Source of the DNA: Teredinibacter purpureus
GTDB lineage: Bacteria; Pseudomonadota; Gammaproteobacteria; Pseudomonadales; Cellvibrionaceae
DNA length: 64,000 nucleotides
Direction of reading: 5' to 3'
NCBI RefSeq assembly: GCF_014217335.1
Contig: NZ_CP060092.1
Location: 3,427,501 to 3,491,500 of the forward strand
A program made the position numbers and the translations under genes. This document shows, in pieces, positions 59,372-64,000 of the stretch. Position 1 is the first letter of the stretch. The number at the start of each line of letters is the position of its first letter. A model generated the notes under the pieces. That model was not told the DNA's origin and searched no databases. It worked only from the letters and a program-made list of their open reading frames with translations.

Positions 59372-60068
59372 TTAGGGGACCTGTCATTAATGGTTTTTCA
59401 CCACCTACGCATGGGTTCTCGGGCAAAAAATGCGCAAGATCCAAGATTTTAACCGTTTGAATGGCAAGCGTTTGATGAGTAGTAAGCAAGACAATACCAC
59501 CCCGTTCGGCGTGTTGCTGTATCTGTGTTTCTAGCGCCTGAACACCGCGTGTATCAATGGCCGTAAAAGGCTCATCCAATATCCATAGCGGCGCAAAGCT
59601 TAAGAACAGACGCGCTAATGCAACTCGTCGCTGCTGCCCCGCCGACATCTGACAGCATTCAACATGCTCATAACCGGAAAGCCCAACCTTGTCGAGCGCC
59701 TTCTCGTAGTCTGCAAGGGAGGGTGAAGAAACGTCGTTGATAGACTTAACGCCATTAAGACCAAAGTACCACTGTAAGTTTTCGAGAGCGGTTAAGGATG
59801 CTTTAACCGCCGGCTGATGACCAATATAAAGCAGAGATTCATACAGGGAAGGCGGCTCATCACACCGCTGAATGGGGGTCCAGTCTATTCTGCCTTGCGC
59901 GGGCATTAAGCGCCCTACAATCATTTTGAGTAACGTTGTTTTCCCCACACCGTTTGGCCCTGCCACTTGGACGATATCCCCGGCCCCATAGGTTGCGTTC
60001 ACGCCACTAAACAGTAAACGTTCTTCGCGCTCACACGCAAGATTGGTGAGTGAAAGTTGGAAAGGCAA
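59364..60068 (-). CDS. ccmA: Cytochrome c biogenesis ATP-binding export protein CcmA
   Basis: ABC ATPase of 234 residues that powers CcmAB. Walker A GPNGVGKTTLL near residues 38-48, signature MSAGQQRRVALARLF near 143, and Walker B LWILDEPFTAID near 165 are intact. It is the first gene of the ccm operon; the operon promoter should lie in the 190-base gap to the divergent fliK-like gene. Confidence 0.95.
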   Translation of the reverse strand: MPFQLSLTNLACEREERLLFSGVNATYGAGDIVQVAGPNGVGKTTLLKMIVGRLMPAQGRIDWTPIQRCDEPPSLYESLLYIGHQPAVKASLTALENLQWYFGLNGVKSINDVSSPSLADYEKALDKVGLSGYEHVECCQMSAGQQRRVALARLFLSFAPLWILDEPFTAIDTRGVQALETQIQQHAERGGIVLLTTHQTLAIQTVKILDLAHFLPENPCVGGEKPLMTGPLND

Positions 60069-60257
60069 CCGATTGTCTCCAAGGTAAAAATCCTAAGGGC
60101 AGCTATTATAACGTTACAGCTCCCGTTTGGTATCAGTAAAAAATGCGCGCCGCCAACAACCTACGCGTACATTATTTAAACGGAGTAGCAATAGCCAGCA
60201 CACATATGGCTACCGTTTAAGCAGTTACAAATCACTATAGCGTTTAGGACGGGCACG

Positions 60258-61946
60258 ATGGAAATACCACCGATTAATACCCCCACGGGCACGCAAGGTA
60301 GTATTCGAAGTCGCAGTACACCAACAAACTCGACTGCTTCACTGGTTAAATTAGTTAATGCTACACCCAACCAAACCGTTAACGTAACAGTCGAGCAACA
60401 AACAGTGGTAACTGTCGAGCAAAGACAAGCGCTAATCAAAAGCCTGACCACACCGCCTTCACCGGCCTCTAGCAGTACCGCAGGAAAAAACGACTCGACA
60501 CAACACCCAAACCAAAACCCAACACCAATAGCGACGGCACGCCCAACAGTATCGAAGGCGCTACTACAACTGCTTGAAGCGTCACCGTCACTGCACTTTT
60601 TACGCGTAAAATTGCAACCCACGGCTAACAATTCAACGCTTCCCAAAACCTTTACACTACTCTCACCGGTTTCACTCAGCATAAGCAGTGCCGTTAATAT
60701 TCAAGTACGTGCCGATGGCAATGCGCAACTATTGCAAGGCGCTCACAATACCCCAACGAGCCAACTTACGGCCAAGGCCGATACGCAAACATCCGACCTG
60801 TTTAAAAGCGCACGCGATTACGTGATAAAAAACGCACCGACAGCCAATATCGAACGCCAATCGCCCACGGTCGAATCGAGACAAACCACAAGCACGCTTC
60901 AAACATTACAACACGCGCTGCGTCTACACATGCCCTACCAACAACCCCTGAAAAATAGCGTAACAACGATAAACACGCTGCATAAGGCGCTTAATACACT
61001 CCCTTCAGCACTTAAAACCCACGTTGTTAATCCAAATTTGCTCAACGCGGTTACACGCCTTACTCAACCGAATATACAATCTGCGTCCCAATTGTCGCCA
61101 CAAAATATTAAACACATAATCCAGCAGAGCGGGCCTTATCTCGAAAATAATATTCGAGCCAACATGGATAAACCAACGCAATCATTGACCAACTCCACTA
61201 GCGCATTGCCATTTAAATACGACACTAAAAATCTTTTACTGCAAATATTTACCGAAGCGTCGAAAAGCTCACCCGAGCCTCTACCCACAAACCGTCCCGA
61301 TCCAGCGAGCACAACCTTGCAACACACGCTTTCACGTGCGGCAACGCTATTACGCGAATTCTCCCCGCTTATCGATACCTTAAAACAACTGACTACCAAT
61401 GCCGCAGTCGCTCCAAAACAATCGCTCGAGCTCAAAACTCAAATAGCCCGTATTTTGACAGCCGCCTCAGCCATAGGGCTCGCCAATATTTCCGCCAATC
61501 AAATTCGTCAACTACTCAATCGTTCAACCGACGTAAACACCGGGCCCGTGATGCTGGAGTTTTCGCTTAAACTTCAGGAACACATCATTCCCGTTAGCCT
61601 GCAACTTACCCCTTACTACGCAACACCAGAGCAAGAAAGCGATACGCCTCCACCGAACAACGCTGCCAAAAAACAAAAAGCGCAGCGCTGGACCCTTTTT
61701 ATGACGCTAGAGCTTGACGACTACGGCCCGCTTGCGACGGAAATAACCCTAACGGGTAATCGAATAACCACCCGTTTTTGGAGTGAACACGAAGACGTGA
61801 GGTCTCGAACCGCTGCACGCCTTACTGCACTGAAAGCCCTACTGGAAGAAAAAGGGTTAGATGTTGAAGATTTGCGCTTAGAAGCAGGAAAACCTCCCAC
61901 AATGGCCATGCCTATTAAACAAACACTCATTGATATTCGAACGTAA
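60258..61946 (+). CDS. FliK-like flagellar hook-length control protein
   Basis: FliK-type protein of 562 residues. The first 400 residues are low-complexity, rich in T, S, P, N and Q, as in FliK rulers; the C-terminal part (about 440-550) is a compact FliK C-terminal (Flg_hook) domain with RWTLFMTLELDDYGPLATEI and VRSRTAARLTALKALLEEKG. The partner FlhB-like C-terminal gene follows 65 bases later, and the ccm operon diverges upstream, an order known in Pseudomonas and relatives. It may be a second FliK working with the stand-alone FlhB domain. Confidence 0.8.
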   Translation: MEIPPINTPTGTQGSIRSRSTPTNSTASLVKLVNATPNQTVNVTVEQQTVVTVEQRQALIKSLTTPPSPASSSTAGKNDSTQHPNQNPTPIATARPTVSKALLQLLEASPSLHFLRVKLQPTANNSTLPKTFTLLSPVSLSISSAVNIQVRADGNAQLLQGAHNTPTSQLTAKADTQTSDLFKSARDYVIKNAPTANIERQSPTVESRQTTSTLQTLQHALRLHMPYQQPLKNSVTTINTLHKALNTLPSALKTHVVNPNLLNAVTRLTQPNIQSASQLSPQNIKHIIQQSGPYLENNIRANMDKPTQSLTNSTSALPFKYDTKNLLLQIFTEASKSSPEPLPTNRPDPASTTLQHTLSRAATLLREFSPLIDTLKQLTTNAAVAPKQSLELKTQIARILTAASAIGLANISANQIRQLLNRSTDVNTGPVMLEFSLKLQEHIIPVSLQLTPYYATPEQESDTPPPNNAAKKQKAQRWTLFMTLELDDYGPLATEITLTGNRITTRFWSEHEDVRSRTAARLTALKALLEEKGLDVEDLRLEAGKPPTMAMPIKQTLIDIRT

Positions 61947-62010
61947 TATTCACAGTTAACTTCCAAGTACTGGCTACTACTTATTGGGGAAAATCGACGA
62001 GAGGCGACGT

Positions 62011-62313
62011 ATGAGAAATGATGATGTGCCAACCAAAGCCGTTGCACTATTTTATGATGGCCAACAAGCGCCAACAATTACGGCCAAAGGGTTTGGCGAA
62101 CAAGGCGATGAGATTATCCGGCTTGCGCAAGACGCGGGTGTGCCCCTTTGTGACAACGGGCCGCTGGTAGAGCTGCTTACGCAACTAGAACTCGGTGATA
62201 GTATTCCAGAGCAGGTCTACGTTGCGGTTGCTCATATCTTGGCGTTTGCCTACGATTTACAATTTAGTCGCCCACAAGAGCCAAACGACGGAAATAGCCA
62301 CGCCCCCTATTAA
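62011..62313 (+). CDS. FlhB C-terminal domain-like protein (FhlB)
   Basis: Stand-alone version of the cytoplasmic C-terminal domain of the flagellar export-gate protein FlhB, 100 residues. PTKAVALFYDGQQAPTITAKG and LAQDAGVPLCDNGPLVELL are the family blocks. The autocleavage NPTH motif of full FlhB is not present. The frame opens at 61984 with TTG, but the ATG at 62011 (MRNDDVP) has GAGAGGCG upstream and is preferred. It pairs with the FliK-like gene and may modulate export-substrate switching. Confidence 0.88.
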   Translation: MRNDDVPTKAVALFYDGQQAPTITAKGFGEQGDEIIRLAQDAGVPLCDNGPLVELLTQLELGDSIPEQVYVAVAHILAFAYDLQFSRPQEPNDGNSHAPY

Positions 62314-62382
62314 ACGCTATAATCCGCGCCGAAATTCTACGGCGCTAAGACGCTAGCACACACCAACTCTAGGGATAATTTC

Positions 62383-62667
62383 ATGTTAGATGTAAACGAA
62401 TATTTTGACGGAAAAGTGAAATCAATTGCATTTAAAACGGCATCTTTACCTGCAACCGTAGGTGTTATGGCTGCTGGAGAGTACACTTTCGGCACCGATT
62501 GCCGCGAAATAATGACCGTTGTGAGCGGCGAACTAATCGTAAAACTGCCGGGCCGAGATCACTGGCAAACCTTTATCTCAGGCCAAACGTTTGAAGTAGA
62601 AGCGAATACAAATTTTGATTTAAAAGTAAGTGTCGACACCGCTTATCTATGTCAATACGACCGCTAA
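62383..62667 (+). CDS. ppnP: Pyrimidine/purine nucleoside phosphorylase PpnP
   Basis: Small cupin-fold nucleoside phosphorylase (formerly YaiE/DUF1255), 94 residues. Family blocks are [34 protein letters not shown] and the C-terminal [15 protein letters not shown]. It splits nucleosides with phosphate in the cytoplasm. The ATG follows AGGGATAATTTC. It converges on the kinase gene with only 15 bases between stops. Confidence 0.93.
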   Translation: MLDVNEYFDGKVKSIAFKTASLPATVGVMAAGEYTFGTDCREIMTVVSGELIVKLPGRDHWQTFISGQTFEVEANTNFDLKVSVDTAYLCQYDR

Positions 62668-62682
62668 TTTTTACACCCTATT

Positions 62683-64000
62683 CTAGACAGCGGGTGTCTC
62701 TATAGAGGTTTGCGGCAGTACCACCGTAAAGGTGCTGCCCTTCCCGTAATCACTGTCTACCGTTATATTTCCGTCTAGCACCTGAATCAATTCACTTACC
62801 AACGCCAACCCTAGCCCAGTGCCTTGTATACCACGGTTCTGCGTTTCTCTTACTTGCTGATACTCCTTAAAGAGCAGCGAAAGCTGATCCATGGGAATAC
62901 CTACACCGGTATCCGTTACACTTATCGTAAACGTATTGCCGTTATCAGAACACTCAATTGTTGCACTCACACGCCCTTTTTTCGTGTATTTAATGGCATT
63001 AGAAATTAGATTAACCAAAATTTGCCGTACTTTTCTGCGGTCACTCGTAACATTAAGATTAGGGGTACACCGGATCATATAATCGAGATTTTTTGCGTCG
63101 GCCAAATAACTCATTTGCTCGTTGATATCCGCTACAACCGAATCTACCTGGAAATCCTCAATTTCGGCCGTCATTTTACCCGCCTCGATTTTTGATATAT
63201 CGAGTGTGTCCGAAATAAGTTCATTTAATTGCATTCCACCAATTTTTATACCTCGCAACGCCCGCTTATCTTTATCGGTCATGCGCTCATCTGCACGGCA
63301 TAAAATTAGATCGGAATAACCTATAATCGCGTTTAGTGGGGTGCGTAATTCATGTATCATTTTCGCGTAAAAATCACGCCTCGCTTGCGCCCTCGTCACT
63401 TGCGCCTGCTGCTGAGCGATTCGCCTTTCCGTTGCGTTAAAAGCGTACCCAATGACGGTGGTACCACTTTTTTCTTCTAATGGATAAAAATTCCAGCTAA
63501 ACCAATATCCATCTACCTCTACATCAATGTGTGTAGTGCTGACATTATCAAAGCAACAATGCCGACAAAAAATATTTAATTCCGGCGGGAATATTTTAGC
63601 GTTCCCTTTGCCATCAAAACCATGTGCCAGCAATAATTCTTGCATCGCACGGTTTCCGAATAACATTTGCCCTTCATGGTCAAACTCAGCGATTGCGCCC
63701 GGACTTTTCTCTACGAAACCAGCAAACTTAGTAAGCTCTTCATAATTATGTTGCTGATATCTATTTTCGAAAAAGCTAACGATACGATGGCATTCAGACT
63801 CCACAGGTGAAACCATCACACGATAATCAACACCCACATACTCACCATTATTGGCCAACCAATAGGCAGACGTCATAACGTTTAAGTGAATATCGCTCTG
63901 CGCCATTAGCACGCAGTCTTTAGCGTCATGATGAGTCTCACGAGAATGTACACACAGTAGATCGTGTATATGCTTACCGATTGTACCGACCGAATCCCAA
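62683..64000 (-). CDS. PAS-domain histidine kinase, 5' end outside window
   Basis: Sensor histidine kinase with the right-hand window edge cutting its 5' end. The frame stays open upstream of the GTG at 63912 to the last base of the window (reading DSVGTIGKHIHDLLCVHSRE), and this part looks like a PAS domain, so the gene is longer than 409 residues. Then follow a second PAS region (GAIAEFDHEGQMLFGNRAMQ), HisKA with FYAKMIHELRTPLNAIIGYS, and HATPase with VNLISNAIKYTKKG, DTGVGIPMDQ and GTGLGLALV. No receiver or membrane helix is seen in the visible part, so a cytoplasmic sensor is likely. Confidence 0.93.
   Translation of the reverse strand, partial: WDSVGTIGKHIHDLLCVHSRETHHDAKDCVLMAQSDIHLNVMTSAYWLANNGEYVGVDYRVMVSPVESECHRIVSFFENRYQQHNYEELTKFAGFVEKSPGAIAEFDHEGQMLFGNRAMQELLLAHGFDGKGNAKIFPPELNIFCRHCCFDNVSTTHIDVEVDGYWFSWNFYPLEEKSGTTVIGYAFNATERRIAQQQAQVTRAQARRDFYAKMIHELRTPLNAIIGYSDLILCRADERMTDKDKRALRGIKIGGMQLNELISDTLDISKIEAGKMTAEIEDFQVDSVVADINEQMSYLADAKNLDYMIRCTPNLNVTSDRRKVRQILVNLISNAIKYTKKGRVSATIECSDNGNTFTISVTDTGVGIPMDQLSLLFKEYQQVRETQNRGIQGTGLGLALVSELIQVLDGNITVDSDYGKGSTFTVVLPQTSIETPAV

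Noticed and set aside
60176..60682. Minus-strand 168-codon frame opposite the FliK-like gene
   Set aside because: Antisense shadow of a repetitive gene, with no start signal.

Overview
The window reads as the chromosome of a marine or plant-polymer-degrading gammaproteobacterium, probably of the Cellvibrionaceae (Saccharophagus/Teredinibacter-like). The support is a secreted CBM2-PKD-CBM2 protein, a DUF5610-like protein, the gacA-uvrC-pgsA-tRNA block, a System I cytochrome c maturation operon next to fliK- and flhB-like genes, and an intracellular PHA depolymerase. The taxonomic placement is inference; no rRNA is present.

Layout. (1) 1-5304: peptide uptake, with OppB, OppC, a fused OppDF ATPase and a POT-family peptide symporter. 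(2) 5305-12450: small hypothetical genes, a YcaQ-type DNA glycosylase, the secreted carbohydrate-binding protein with a clear terminator, a DUF2164 protein, a lysine-rich microprotein and a sterol-desaturase-family enzyme. (3) About 12.7-30.8 kb: an integrated element beside tRNA-Leu(TAA). A long co-oriented minus-strand series runs Dcm methyltransferase, Vsr, MvaI/BcnI-like endonuclease, an 85-residue unknown, a 254-residue protein with a possible nuclease motif, a Gabija-like pair (OLD nuclease plus UvrD-like helicase), a serine resolvase and a ParA ATPase. Beyond it are a lipoprotein, an XRE regulator, remnants of conjugation genes (ArdC and TraI, both missing their 5' parts at an IS3-family insertion), an AlpA-like regulator, unknown membrane proteins and a tyrosine integrase whose first 31 codons lie in another frame. 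(4) 30.9-35.9 kb: tRNA-Leu, tRNA-Cys, pgsA, uvrC, gacA, an AlkB-like dioxygenase and a glutaredoxin-like protein. (5) 36.0-46.5 kb: DUF5610-like protein, FHA protein, PP2C phosphatase, then a polyprenyl-linked glycan or lipid A modification cluster (flippase-like protein, GT2, two GT39-type enzymes, one fused to a PAP2 phosphatase, and a second PAP2). (6) 46.5-51.2 kb: a large beta-propeller histidine kinase and a periplasmic binding-like protein. (7) 51.2-62.7 kb: PHA depolymerase, aguB-aguA directly behind ccmABCDEF-dsbE, fliK-like, FlhB C-terminal-like and ppnP. (8) A histidine kinase runs off the right edge.

The most interesting part is the element: two anti-phage layers (a predicted CCWGG restriction-modification-repair set and a Gabija-like pair) bracket two unrecognised genes, one with a possible D...ExK nuclease core. 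The element also shows decay: an IS that truncates two divergent conjugation genes without a target duplication, and a frameshifted integrase. Outside it, a 62-codon reading frame with a strong Shine-Dalgarno, three C-terminal cysteines and one in-frame TGA (5956-6144, minus) deserves a look.
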